From Rhodobacter flavimaris (GTDB taxonomy: Bacteria; Pseudomonadota; Alphaproteobacteria; Rhodobacterales; Rhodobacteraceae), in assembly GCF_021378075.1 (NCBI RefSeq), contig NZ_JAJUOS010000004.1, positions 62,001-126,000 on the forward strand: 64,000 nucleotides of DNA, written 5' to 3'. The position numbers and the translations under genes were made by a program. Under the pieces are notes generated by a model. That model made no database searches, was not told the DNA's origin, and was given only the letters and a program-made list of their open reading frames with translations. Shown one piece after another: positions 8,602-16,835 of the stretch. Position 1 is the first letter of the stretch. Every line of letters begins with the position of its first letter.

Positions 8602-9690
8602 TCACGCGGTCAGTTCGCGCGCGGTGATCGAGTAGGCGAAGGCCGCCGCATCGAGCGGATCGAGGCGTTCCCCGCCTATCTCGGCCTCGGGATACATGAG
8701 GAAGGCGACGGGGTCGTTCTTCGAGCCCGGCAGCGCGATATCATGGCCGAAGTTGTAGCCGATCCAGTTGCCCTCCCAGGCGCCAAACAGCGCGGCGCGG
8801 GCATCGGCCACCTTCGGATCGTCAAAGCCAAGATTGCCCGGAGGCTCTTCCAGCATCACCTTGCGCACATCGGCGGGATCGGCGGCGACCCAGCCGAAGC
8901 CCTCCAGATAGACCTCTGCGCGGCAGTGCTGCGACTTGGTCACATCGGGCTTGTTGGCGCCAAGGCTCTTGTAGCCGAAGGCCGAGGGCGCCACGCGCAG
9001 CCCATAGACATCGCGCGCGGGCAGACCGGCCGCACGGGCCAGCCCGACGAACAGCGCGTTCAGGTCGGCGCATTTGCCGGTCAGGTCGCCCATTTCCAGC
9101 ATCGAGGCTACGTCACCCAGGCCACAGCCACGGGTCTCGGGGTTGCGCGCGGTACTTTCGACGATCCATTCGTAGATCAGGCGGGCCTTGTCGAGGTCGC
9201 TGCGCGCGCCGACCACGATCTGATCGGTGGTCTGGCGCACGATCCCGTCGGTGGGGATCAGCGCGGTCGGCGCGGTGTAAAGCGCGCGATCTTCCTCGGA
9301 CAGGGCCGGGGCGGTGCCTGCCTGCGTTAAATCGGTGGCGCGATCTCGGGTCGCGACGGTGGCGACGATCTCAAGCGAGCGCGGCGCATCGGCGGCTTCC
9401 CACTGCACATGTAGGAAGCGCGCGCCGCTGACCGGATCGGTCTTGATCTCGGCGCTTTCGGCGCTGGTCGTCCAGCTCAGCGCGCCGGGTTTCATCCAAC
9501 CCTCCTGATCCACCGAGGGTAGCGGCACCCAGGCCTGGGCCACGTCGCCCGCGGGCAGGTCGATGCGCGTGATCACCTCGAACTCGCGCCAGCCCGCGGG
9601 CTTGGGTGCGAACGAGGCCGCAGCCATGCGCGGCAGCATCGCAACGGCCGAGGCCGCTACGCCGAGCTTCAGGATCGTCCGTCTGTTCAT
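8602..9690 (-). CDS. Transglutaminase-like (cysteine protease-fold) exported protein
   Basis: 362 residues with a Tat-type start: MNRRTILKLGVAASAVAMLP, with RR followed by a hydrophobic stretch and an Ala-rich cleavage region. The transglutaminase-like triad is visible: Cys in LTGKCADLNALFVGLARAAG, His in SQHCRAEVYLEGFGWV and Asp in AADPADV. Bacterial members are usually proteases or peptide-modifying enzymes rather than cross-linkers; substrate unknown. The folded export route fits a periplasmic enzyme. It stands alone, with a 127-base gap before the next gene upstream. Confidence 0.82.
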   Translation of the reverse strand: MNRRTILKLGVAASAVAMLPRMAAASFAPKPAGWREFEVITRIDLPAGDVAQAWVPLPSVDQEGWMKPGALSWTTSAESAEIKTDPVSGARFLHVQWEAADAPRSLEIVATVATRDRATDLTQAGTAPALSEEDRALYTAPTALIPTDGIVRQTTDQIVVGARSDLDKARLIYEWIVESTARNPETRGCGLGDVASMLEMGDLTGKCADLNALFVGLARAAGLPARDVYGLRVAPSAFGYKSLGANKPDVTKSQHCRAEVYLEGFGWVAADPADVRKVMLEEPPGNLGFDDPKVADARAALFGAWEGNWIGYNFGHDIALPGSKNDPVAFLMYPEAEIGGERLDPLDAAAFAYSITARELTA

Positions 9691-9817
9691 GTCGATAACG
9701 CCTTTGCTTCAATGTTGGCGCCTCTCTAGTCCCCTGTGTCCGATGCTGCAAGCGCGGCAACAAAAGAACGAGCGGAGCAGTTGCCTGCCCCGCCCCGCGC
9801 TGGATTATCCCTGCCGA

Positions 9818-10228
9818 TCAGCGGCTGATCGAGTCGGCGGCCGAGTCGCTCGGCGAGCGGTCCGGCGTGTCGTTCGTGTCGCCGTCGTCATTGCTGCCGC
9901 CGTTTCCGCTGTCGTTGTTGCGGCCCGGGCGCGGCACCGGCTTGCCTTCAAGCACGACGCGGTAGGTGCCATCGGGGCGTTCGATGATGCGAATGCGGCC
10001 GATCGCGGGGGCGGATTGCGAGGCGCTGCCGTGCAGTTCCTCGCAGGCATCGAGGCCGGCCGAGGTGCAGGCCTCGGGGTGCTTGGAGTTCTGGTTGCAG
10101 GCGCTGATCACATGCGAGGCGCAGGCTGCCATGCTGGCACCGGCATTGCCCTTGGCGCTGGCTTGCGTGCCGACCGAAGCGGCGATCAGGGCGAGGGCGG
10201 CGAAAGCGGTCTTGGTGGTGAAGGTCAT
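9818..10228 (-). CDS. Small secreted protein of unknown function
   Basis: 136 residues. A signal peptide (MTFTTKTAFAALALIAASVG, cleavage near ASA-KG) is followed by a four-cysteine core (Cys in MAACASHVISACNQ, PEACTSAGLDACEEL), which suggests two disulfides in the periplasm. A short RIRIIERPDGTYRVVLEGKP segment follows, then a disordered tail rich in Asp, Asn, Ser and Gly. The ribosome binding site AGGAGAC precedes the ATG. Upstream is an unusually AT-rich patch that may hold its promoter. No family recognised. Confidence 0.65.
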   Translation of the reverse strand: MTFTTKTAFAALALIAASVGTQASAKGNAGASMAACASHVISACNQNSKHPEACTSAGLDACEELHGSASQSAPAIGRIRIIERPDGTYRVVLEGKPVPRPGRNNDSGNGGSNDDGDTNDTPDRSPSDSAADSISR

Positions 10229-10320
10229 TTGTCGTCTCCTGGGTTGAATGTGTGCCGGTGTTGTCCGGGTTACATTCGTGTGTCGTGCGGCGGAGACGAA
10301 GGGTTCAAAGATTTCCGAAG

Positions 10321-10380
10321 GAAAATTCAGAATTCTTTTAGTTCATTGTTATTGAGGGAAATTAATTGAAGAAATTTAGC
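10321..10380. other. AT-rich patch (about 25% GC) in a GC-rich region
   Basis: 15 of these 60 bases are G or C. The patch lies between the 3' end of the subtilase gene and the start of the small secreted gene (both minus strand). It could be the secreted gene's promoter region or an AT-rich 3' end of the subtilase message. No clear hairpin or -35/-10 pair was found. Confidence 0.5.
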
Positions 10381-11581
10381 AGCCAGAACCCTGCACAAGG
10401 CCCCAGCCGGTTTGCGTATCGCGCCCCGCGGGCCCCAGATCGCGGGCCGAGGCGCGCAACGCGCGGCGCAGCTGATCGGTCGTGAGGTTGCGGCCCGCGC
10501 CCAGACGGGCCGCCAGCGCCGTGGCAATCGGCGCGGCATAGGAGGTTCCGCTGACATAGGCGCCGCCGCCTTTCCGTGCTGCCCACAGATCGACACCGGG
10601 CGCCGCGAACTCGACCTCGGGGCCGGAGTTGGCGCGCCGATAGGGCCGAAGTGCTGCATCAACGGCGGTGACCGCGATCACCTCGGGCGCGGCGGCGGGC
10701 CAGCCAACGCCGCCTGCCTCATTCCCGGCGGCGGCAATCATCACCATGCCCTGCGTCGAAGCGGCGCCAAGCAGGTCGGCCAGTGCCGCATTGGCCGGAC
10801 CCGAGATCGACAGGTTCACCAGCCGCACATCGCTGCGCAACAGCAGATCGAGTCCGGCGCCGATCAGTTCCACATCGGTGCGCCCGCGCGTGCCCATCCC
10901 GGAAAATGCATCCACCGCGATCAACCGTGCGCCGGGGGCAAAACCGCCCAAAGCGCCGCCGCTATCCTCGCCCACGATCAGGGCGGCCACCGCTGTGCCG
11001 TGATCGGGCGACTCACCACGTGCATCGCCCATCAGCGCCACGGAATCGATCCGCGCACCCGCAAGCGCCGGGTGGCCCCGGTCGACCGGCCCGTCAATGA
11101 TCCCCACCGCGCGCCCGGCGGTCAGGCGGCAACCCGTCCCGCCCGACACCAGCGCGGGCGCGTAAACGCGCGGCGCGCCCTCCGCATAGCCATAAAGGTG
11201 ATGGGCATCGAAACGGGTGCGCGGCGCGGCGGTGCTTAGCAGTGCCTGCGCTTGCGCGAGCGACAGCCCGCGCGGCAACAAGAACACCTGCCCTACGCGG
11301 CCAAGGCCGGGATAGTCGCGGCGGCGGATCTGCGTGGCCCCGGCAGCCAGCAGGGCCTCGGCAGCCGGGGCGGCCTCAGCCGCCGGGCCGAGGGCGATGA
11401 ATTCCGGCTGGCCGCGCGTGCGGGCGACCTGCCCGGACACAGCGCGCCGATCCGGGCGCGGGCTGTCGTCGGAGACTCTGTCACTACCTGCACCCGAAGG
11501 CGCGCCGGTCGGGCTGGTCTGGGCATGGGCCGCAGGCGCAAGCGCCAGCGCCGCGATCAGGGCGATCGTCGCCCCGAGCAT
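10376..11581 (-). CDS. Secreted S8 (subtilisin-like) serine protease
   Basis: 401 residues from ATG 11581, chosen because a clean signal peptide follows (MLGATIALIAALALAPAAHA) and GGAG lies upstream; the open frame continues further but overlaps the anti-sigma gene. The triad is complete: Asp163 in AVGIIDGPVDRGHP, His194 in SPDHGTAVAALI, Ser347 in SGTSYAAPIATAL, with Asn287 (AAAGNE) for the oxyanion hole. Residues about 58-130 look like an N-terminal propeptide (EFIALGPAAE, then VFLLPRGLSLAQ). It is the last gene of an ECF sigma / anti-sigma / protease operon, 10 bases after the anti-sigma stop. A periplasmic or extracellular protease is expected. Confidence 0.88.
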   Translation of the reverse strand: MLGATIALIAALALAPAAHAQTSPTGAPSGAGSDRVSDDSPRPDRRAVSGQVARTRGQPEFIALGPAAEAAPAAEALLAAGATQIRRRDYPGLGRVGQVFLLPRGLSLAQAQALLSTAAPRTRFDAHHLYGYAEGAPRVYAPALVSGGTGCRLTAGRAVGIIDGPVDRGHPALAGARIDSVALMGDARGESPDHGTAVAALIVGEDSGGALGGFAPGARLIAVDAFSGMGTRGRTDVELIGAGLDLLLRSDVRLVNLSISGPANAALADLLGAASTQGMVMIAAAGNEAGGVGWPAAAPEVIAVTAVDAALRPYRRANSGPEVEFAAPGVDLWAARKGGGAYVSGTSYAAPIATALAARLGAGRNLTTDQLRRALRASARDLGPAGRDTQTGWGLVQGSGC

Positions 11582-11591
11582 ATGTCTGCGC

Positions 11592-12149
11592 TTACTCCGC
11601 ACGGTCAGCCGCCTCGACCAGATGCGAGGCGCGCAGGGCCTCGACATCCTGAGCAGACACTGCGCGCCCGGGCGCCGCGACGTCATAAAGCCCAAGCGCA
11701 CTCGGCCCGCCGACGATCTCAAGACCAAGCGATTGCAACAGGTTCCGCATTTCGGCCTCGGAGGCCGCCGGGGCGAAGGCCACGCTGATCGTATCGCGCG
11801 CCTCGCCCGCCAGCTCATAACCCGCATCGCGCTGGCTTAGCAGGTAAAGGCTCTGACCCAGGAACGCCGCGAGCGCGACCGCCGCGGCGATCTGCCAGAA
11901 ATGCGAGCGCGGACGCGCGGGTCGTGCCTCGCGCTCGACATCGCGCATCAGGCGGGCGAGACCGAATTCGCCGGGGCTGCGCGGCGCCTCGGCCTGCAAT
12001 GTGTCACGCATCGCGCGCAGGGCGGCAAGCTCCAGCTCCAGCGCAGGGTCTTCGGCCAGCGCGGCCTCGACGGCGGCGCGCTCGGGGTCCGACAGGGTGC
12101 CATTGGCATAGAAGGGCAGCAGCGCCTCGATGTCTTCGCGATCCGTCAT
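11592..12149 (-). CDS. Membrane anti-sigma factor with a subtilase-propeptide-like periplasmic domain
   Basis: 185 residues. The N-terminal 60 (EDIEALLPFYANGTLSDPER) form a helical anti-sigma domain without cysteines, so it is not a zinc (ZAS) type. One membrane helix at about 84-104 (FWQIAAAVALAAFLGQSLYL) follows. The periplasmic part (about 119-182) reads TISVAFAPAASEAEMRNLLQ, then LGLEIVGG, LGLYDV and ALRASHLVEA, a beta-alpha-beta pattern like subtilase propeptides. It overlaps the ECF sigma gene by 4 bases and precedes a secreted subtilase. Likely role: hold the sigma factor at the membrane until a signal, perhaps the protease, acts. The sigma-binding role is inferred from position. Confidence 0.8.
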   Translation of the reverse strand: MTDREDIEALLPFYANGTLSDPERAAVEAALAEDPALELELAALRAMRDTLQAEAPRSPGEFGLARLMRDVEREARPARPRSHFWQIAAAVALAAFLGQSLYLLSQRDAGYELAGEARDTISVAFAPAASEAEMRNLLQSLGLEIVGGPSALGLYDVAAPGRAVSAQDVEALRASHLVEAADRAE

Positions 12150-12700
12150 CCGGCCACCTCCCGCGTCACGCGCCCCGAAAGGCAGCGCAGCAGCAATTTC
12201 TTCGCATGAAAGATCCGCGTCTTGATCGTCCCTTCGGGGACACGGGCGACCTCGGCAACTTCGGCGTAGGTCATGTCCTCGTAGAAGGCGAGCGTGATCG
12301 CCATCCGGTGTTCGTCGCCCAGCTCATCAAGGCAGTGGCGCAGATGCGCGGCCTCTTGCCCTGCCAGCAGCGCGGCCTCGGTATCGGCGCTTTCATCGGC
12401 CATCTCGGGCGTCTCGCCCGGCATATCCATCCGCCCGGTCTTGCGCCGCAGGTCGATGACCTTGCGCCAGGCGATTCCAAAGATCCATGTCTGCACTTTC
12501 GATTTCCCCTCGAAACGGCCCGCGCTACGCCAGACCTCCATGAACACGTCATGAAGTATGTCGGCTGCTTCATGCGGATCGTTCAATCGCGAGAGGATAA
12601 ATCTGTAGACCGGCCGCTCCAGCTGCCGATACAGCGCCGCCAGCGCGGCCTTGTCATGCGCCGCGATCGCCGAAAGGAGGGGGGCGAGGGGATCGGTCAA
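12146..12700 (-). CDS. ECF RNA polymerase sigma factor
   Basis: 184 residues from TTG 12700, preferred because AGGA lies 6 bases upstream; another TTG at 12733 has no visible ribosome binding site. Region 2 is clear (FILSRLNDPHEAADILHDVF, then VQTWIFGIAWRKVIDLRR) and so is region 4 (YEDMTYAEVAEVARVPEGTI, KTRIFHAKKLL). No C-terminal extra domain. It directs RNA polymerase to its own target promoters, unknown here. It overlaps the anti-sigma gene by 4 bases; autoregulation is likely but I could not identify its promoter. Confidence 0.9.
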   Translation of the reverse strand: MTDPLAPLLSAIAAHDKAALAALYRQLERPVYRFILSRLNDPHEAADILHDVFMEVWRSAGRFEGKSKVQTWIFGIAWRKVIDLRRKTGRMDMPGETPEMADESADTEAALLAGQEAAHLRHCLDELGDEHRMAITLAFYEDMTYAEVAEVARVPEGTIKTRIFHAKKLLLRCLSGRVTREVAG

Positions 12701-12918
12701 GCTTGATCCTGTAAATGAATAAGAGGGCGCCAAGAAACGGATGAAACACCCTCATAGTGTTTTGGACGAAGGTGCCCGCTGTCAAGCGCAGCCGTGCGGT
12801 TATCTGCGCGCACCCGGTGAAGGCTCGAACACCGCTGCGTGCCTCCGCGGGACGCCTTTGGGACGTTCCTGAGGGGCTGAAACGCCCCAACCCAACGCTT
12901 TCGGCTTCTCTGGAGCGC

Positions 12919-12956
12919 GGAAACTGGTTAGGTGGGATTGCCCCTAACCAGTTTCC
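12919..12956. promoter_or_regulatory. Perfect 14-bp inverted repeat next to the bioR start
   Basis: GGAAACTGGTTAGG (12919-12932) and its exact complement (12943-12956) flank a 10-base loop. The right arm ends 4 bases before the GTG of bioR, where no ribosome binding site is seen. It could be an operator or an RNA hairpin that controls translation. It does not match the BioR box. Confidence 0.7.
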
Positions 12957-12960
12957 TGCC

Positions 12961-13569
12961 GTGACCGATCAACAGAACATCAAATCGGAGCAGATCGCAC
13001 TGTTGCTGACCACGCGCATCGTTCGCGGTGAGTTCGCTCCGGGCGAGAAGCTGTTGCAGGACCATATCGCCCGCGAATACGGCGTGAGCCACGTCACCGT
13101 GCGCGAGGCGTTTTTGTATCTTGCTGGGCGCGGGCTGGCGCTGCGTCTGCCGCGTCGTGGGATCTGCGTGGCGCCGCTCGATCGCAGCGCGGTCGAGGAG
13201 TTGCGCCTGATGCGTCAAGCGCTGGAACCCATGGCCCTGCTGCATTCGGTTCCGCATCTGACCCCCGCCCAGATCGCCCATGCTGAGGCAATGCGTCTGG
13301 CGTGTGACGCCGCGCAGACCGCCGTCGATTGGGAAGAGGCCAACCGCCAGTTCCACATGGCGATCATCGCCGGTTGCGGCATGGCTCGGCTGAGCGAAGA
13401 GATCGACAATCTGCAACTGCTCTATGCGCGCCATTTTCTGGCCAAGCACGCCAGCCGCTGGAAGCCGCGCAGCGACCCCGATCATCAGGCGATCATGTCC
13501 GCCATCCGCGAGCGCGACGCGGCACGCGCCAGCGCGGTCATGCAGCGCCACCTCGCGCGGCTCAGTTAA
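12961..13569 (+). CDS. bioR: GntR-family regulator, probable biotin repressor BioR
   Basis: 202 residues from GTG 12961. The N-terminal winged helix is clear (SEQIALLLTTRIVRGEF, LQDHIAREYGVSHVTVREAF) and the rest is an FCD-type helical domain (about 85-200, ELRLMRQALEPMALL; HMAIIAGCGM). The BioR call rests on position: it lies beside the bio operon, and two copies of TTATCGATAA, the known alphaproteobacterial BioR palindrome (TTATMKATAA), lie at the bioB start. The start is uncertain: no Shine-Dalgarno is visible and a perfect hairpin ends 4 bases before it. Its stop overlaps the bioC stop (convergent). Confidence 0.85.
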   Translation: MTDQQNIKSEQIALLLTTRIVRGEFAPGEKLLQDHIAREYGVSHVTVREAFLYLAGRGLALRLPRRGICVAPLDRSAVEELRLMRQALEPMALLHSVPHLTPAQIAHAEAMRLACDAAQTAVDWEEANRQFHMAIIAGCGMARLSEEIDNLQLLYARHFLAKHASRWKPRSDPDHQAIMSAIRERDAARASAVMQRHLARLS

Positions 13570-14318
13570 CGGCGCGCGATCATCCAGATCGGGTGATAGG
13601 TGAGCGGCACGCCCCGCGCGATGCCGAAGAGCGCGCGATACTCCGAATCGAAGCGCGCCAGCCGCGCCCGCGTCCATACCTGCGAGGCCGCGCCATTCAC
13701 GCCGGTCTCGCGCAGGTGGCGCAGCACGTCGCGCGGGGTGTCGAACCACAAGACCTCCTGCCGCTCGCCAAGGTCGAGGATCTCGACGCCTTGGGGCAGG
13801 GCGTCTGCCAGGTGCTGCGCGGCGATCAACCCCGGCGCGCGGGCGTCCGAGCCAAGCCGGGCAAGTTCATGAAATTGCGCCGGGCCAAACCCCGAGATCG
13901 CCAGCCACCCGCCCGGCGCCAGCGCCCGCGCCGCTTGGGCAACCAGCGCGCCGGGCGCCTCCAGCCACTGGATCATCGAGGCCGAGGCGATCAGATCGGG
14001 CTGCGGGGGCCAGCCACAGTCGCGTGCGTCGCCCGGAGTGAACTCTGCGCCGTGAAGCTTCGCCGTCGCGCAGGCGCCCTCGGTCAGATCGTTCAGCGTC
14101 AGCCGGTCGAACTCGAACCGCTCCTTCAGCGCCTGCGTCAGATGGCCGGTGCCGCAGCCGATCTCAAACCCCTGCGCGAAGCGAGCGGGCGCACCAAGCG
14201 CGGCCAGTCGCGCGGCCAGATGCTCGGCAATCCGCGCCTGAGGCCCGGTCGCCGCATGATAGCTGGCAAAGCTGCGGCGAAAACTGCGCGCGACACGCTC
14301 GGCGGAGATGGCGCTCAT
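13566..14318 (-). CDS. bioC: Malonyl-ACP O-methyltransferase BioC
   Basis: 250 residues from ATG 14318. It has a class I SAM-binding motif (FEIGCGTGHLT about 51-61) and BioC features: ERVARSFRRSFASYHAAT at the N-terminus and SASMIQWLE in the middle. BioC methylates malonyl-ACP so that fatty acid synthesis can extend it to pimeloyl-ACP methyl ester. It is the last gene of the bioBFDAGC operon and overlaps bioG by 4 bases (ATGA). An in-frame upstream extension is ignored because it lies within bioG. Confidence 0.9.
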   Translation of the reverse strand: MSAISAERVARSFRRSFASYHAATGPQARIAEHLAARLAALGAPARFAQGFEIGCGTGHLTQALKERFEFDRLTLNDLTEGACATAKLHGAEFTPGDARDCGWPPQPDLIASASMIQWLEAPGALVAQAARALAPGGWLAISGFGPAQFHELARLGSDARAPGLIAAQHLADALPQGVEILDLGERQEVLWFDTPRDVLRHLRETGVNGAASQVWTRARLARFDSEYRALFGIARGVPLTYHPIWMIARR

Positions 14319-14935
14319 GCGAACCACTCCTGCCAGCTTTGGCCGGGGCGGAAGGGCACGTGGCCGCCGGGGATACGGCGCACGGCTTCGGCCTGATCGT
14401 GCCACGCCACGACCTGCGCGGCGGTGGGGATGATCCGGTCGGCATCCGCAATCCAGACCCGATCAAACGGTGTTTCGGGGGCGGCGCCGCGTGCGGCGAT
14501 GGCGCACAGTTCGGCCGCGGCGGCGCGATGGTCGATGGTGGGGGCGGGGCCCGTCAGCCCCGCGCGGCGGCAAAAACGCGCGAAGCTATCGGCATTCAGC
14601 CCGTCGGCGGTGGCGGCAATCATCTCGGGGGCGATGCCGCGCTGCGGGTCGGCGGGGTGCAGCGTGCCGTTGACTGCCACGAGCCGCGCGGGCCGCACGT
14701 CCGCGCGCGCAAGCCAATGCGCAGCCGAGGCCACGCCGAAGGAATAGGCCAGCAGCCGCAGGCGGGCATAGCCTGTGACCTCGGGCAGCGGATCGTCGAG
14801 GGTCGTGTAGTCATCCACCACCAGCACATCGGCAGCACCGGTCAGCCCGGCAAACGGCGCCGCGCCAAGGCCCCAGCCCGCGAAGACCAGCGTCAACTCG
14901 TCCGAGCCTGCGCGCGCCAGCCAGTGCCGCCTCAT
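14315..14935 (-). CDS. bioG: Pimeloyl-ACP methyl ester esterase BioG
   Basis: 206 residues, DUF452/BioG type. The nucleophile is probably Ser65 in LLAYSFGVASA, the Asp in VWIADADRIIP, and the His in GGHVPF near the end, a serine-hydrolase triad. BioG removes the methyl group from pimeloyl-ACP methyl ester, ending pimelate synthesis. It is an alternative to BioH. It overlaps bioA and bioC by 4 bases each. Confidence 0.88.
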   Translation of the reverse strand: MRRHWLARAGSDELTLVFAGWGLGAAPFAGLTGAADVLVVDDYTTLDDPLPEVTGYARLRLLAYSFGVASAAHWLARADVRPARLVAVNGTLHPADPQRGIAPEMIAATADGLNADSFARFCRRAGLTGPAPTIDHRAAAAELCAIAARGAAPETPFDRVWIADADRIIPTAAQVVAWHDQAEAVRRIPGGHVPFRPGQSWQEWFA

Positions 14936-16218
14936 GCCACGCCTCCGGCCAGCGCGACCATGGCCGAGGTCACGCGGCTCAGTTCCTGCGGGGTGATCGT
15001 AAAGGGCGGCATCGCGTAGATATTGCGCGCGAAGGGGCGCAGCCAGACGCCGGTTTGGGGCGCAAGCCGATGCGCGATGGTGGGGTCAACAGGCGCGGTC
15101 ATCTCGATCACGCCGATGGCGCCCAGAACCCGCACATCAGCCACGCCGGGCAGGTCACGCGCGGGTGCCAGTTCGGCCTGCATCTGCTGCGCGATGGCCG
15201 CGACCTGTGCGCGCCATGCACCGGTTTCAAGCAGCCCAAGGCTTGCGCAGCCCGCCGCGCAGGCCAGCGGATTGGCCATATAGGTCGGCCCGTGCATGAA
15301 CACGCCGGCAGCACTTTCGCCGATGGTGCGGGCGACCTCGGCGGTGGCGACGGTCGCCGCGAAAGAGATATGCCCGCCGGTCAGCGCCTTGCCCAGGCAA
15401 AGAATATCAGGCGCGATCCCGGCATGATCCATCGCAAACATCTCGCCCGTGCGGCCAAAGCCAGTCGCGATCTCGTCGAAGATCACCAGCACGTCATGCG
15501 CCTCGCAAAGCGCGCGGGCGCCGCGCAGCCATTCGGGGTGGTAGAAATACATCCCCCCCGCGCCCTGTACGACGGGCTCAAGGATCAACGCGGCGATAGC
15601 CTCGCCCTGCTCGGCCAGCAGTTGCGCCAGCGGCGCAAGCCCGTTCTGCGCCGGGTCTTCGGGCCAGGGCGCACCGAAGGCCACCGGCGGGCGCGGCACG
15701 AAATGCTGGATCGAGAGCGCCCCGCGAAACAGCCCGTGCATCCCGTTGACCGGGTCGCACACGCTCATCGCCTTCCAGGTGTCGCCGTGGTAGCCGCCGC
15801 GGATCGTGGCGAAGCCCACCTTGCCATCGCGCCCACGCGCCTTGTGGTATTGGACCGCCATTTTCAGCGCCACCTCGACCGAGACCGAACCGCTGTCGCA
15901 ATAGAAAGTCCGGTCGAGCCCCTCGGGCAGCATCGCCACCAGCTTGCGGCCAAGCTCGATCGCCGGAGTATGGGTCAGCCCGCCGAACATCACATGCGGC
16001 ATCCGCCCGAGTTGCTCGGCCATGGCCGAGGTGATCGCCGGGTGGCGGTGGCCATGGATCGCGCACCACCACGAGGACATCGCGTCGATCATCCGCACCC
16101 CGTCGTCGCGGGTCAGCCAGACGCCCTCGGCCTCGGTGATCAGGTGCATCGGGCCGGGTTTGGCCACATTGGTATAGGGGTGCCACAGGTGGCGGGCGTC
16201 AAACTCAAGCGGGGTCAT
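14932..16218 (-). CDS. bioA: Adenosylmethionine-8-amino-7-oxononanoate aminotransferase BioA
   Basis: 428 residues, the usual BioA length. N-terminal FDARHLWHPYTNVAKPGPM and GVRMIDAMSSWWCAIHGHRH are typical. The cofactor Asp is in VLVIFDEIATGFGRTG and the PLP-binding Lys in LCLGKALTGG. It transfers the amino group of S-adenosylmethionine to 8-amino-7-oxononanoate (KAPA). It overlaps bioD and bioG by 4 bases each. Confidence 0.96.
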   Translation of the reverse strand: MTPLEFDARHLWHPYTNVAKPGPMHLITEAEGVWLTRDDGVRMIDAMSSWWCAIHGHRHPAITSAMAEQLGRMPHVMFGGLTHTPAIELGRKLVAMLPEGLDRTFYCDSGSVSVEVALKMAVQYHKARGRDGKVGFATIRGGYHGDTWKAMSVCDPVNGMHGLFRGALSIQHFVPRPPVAFGAPWPEDPAQNGLAPLAQLLAEQGEAIAALILEPVVQGAGGMYFYHPEWLRGARALCEAHDVLVIFDEIATGFGRTGEMFAMDHAGIAPDILCLGKALTGGHISFAATVATAEVARTIGESAAGVFMHGPTYMANPLACAAGCASLGLLETGAWRAQVAAIAQQMQAELAPARDLPGVADVRVLGAIGVIEMTAPVDPTIAHRLAPQTGVWLRPFARNIYAMPPFTITPQELSRVTSAMVALAGGVA

Positions 16219-16835
16219 AGCGCGGCCTCGATGGCGGGCAGGTCGATCGCCTCGAAGGTGCGGGCCAAGCTTTGCGGGTCAAGCGGCGCAAGCGGGCCGA
16301 TCCGCCCCAGATGCCGCACGTCGCAGATTTGGGCGATGCTGTCTTCGACCTCGGGTTCGGGCGCACCCATGAAGGCCACGCCCAGAGCCGGGCAGCCCGC
16401 GCCGCGCAGGGCGGCAAGCGACAGCGCGGTATGGTTGATCGTCCCCAATGCCGTGCGCGCGACCAGAATGACCGGCGCGCCCCAACGCGCGAACATATCG
16501 AGGTAGGAGATCTCGCGCGTCAGCGGCACCATGACGCCGCCCGCCCCCTCGACCACAAGGCGGCCCTTAACCTGCGGCAGGGCAAGGCGCGCGGGGTCGA
16601 TGCGCAGCCCCTCGGCCTCGGCGGCCAGATGCGGCGAGGCGGGAAGCTTGAGGCGATAGGCCTCGGGCAGGGTCGGGCGGCCGGAGAGCGCGGCGACCAC
16701 CTCACTGTCGGTCGCGTCCTCAAGACCCGCCTGAACGGGTTTCCAGTAGCTTGCGCCCAGTGCGGCGGTCAGCCCGGCGGCAAAGACGGTCTTGCCCACG
16801 CCGGTATCGGTGCCGGTCACGATGACGGGTTTCAT
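16215..16835 (-). CDS. bioD: Dethiobiotin synthetase BioD
   Basis: 206 residues. The P-loop is VTGTDTGVGKTVFAAGL at the N-terminus; VEGAGGVMVPL is the conserved Gly-rich switch region. It uses ATP and carbon dioxide to close the ureido ring of dethiobiotin. It overlaps bioF and bioA by 4 bases each. Confidence 0.95.
   Translation of the reverse strand: MKPVIVTGTDTGVGKTVFAAGLTAALGASYWKPVQAGLEDATDSEVVAALSGRPTLPEAYRLKLPASPHLAAEAEGLRIDPARLALPQVKGRLVVEGAGGVMVPLTREISYLDMFARWGAPVILVARTALGTINHTALSLAALRGAGCPALGVAFMGAPEPEVEDSIAQICDVRHLGRIGPLAPLDPQSLARTFEAIDLPAIEAAL

Noticed and set aside
12757..12960. N-terminal extension of bioR from ATG 12757
   Set aside because: The extra 68 residues have no family similarity and would read through the perfect hairpin; the GTG at 12961 fits the GntR domain. 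It is kept as a note because the start remains uncertain.
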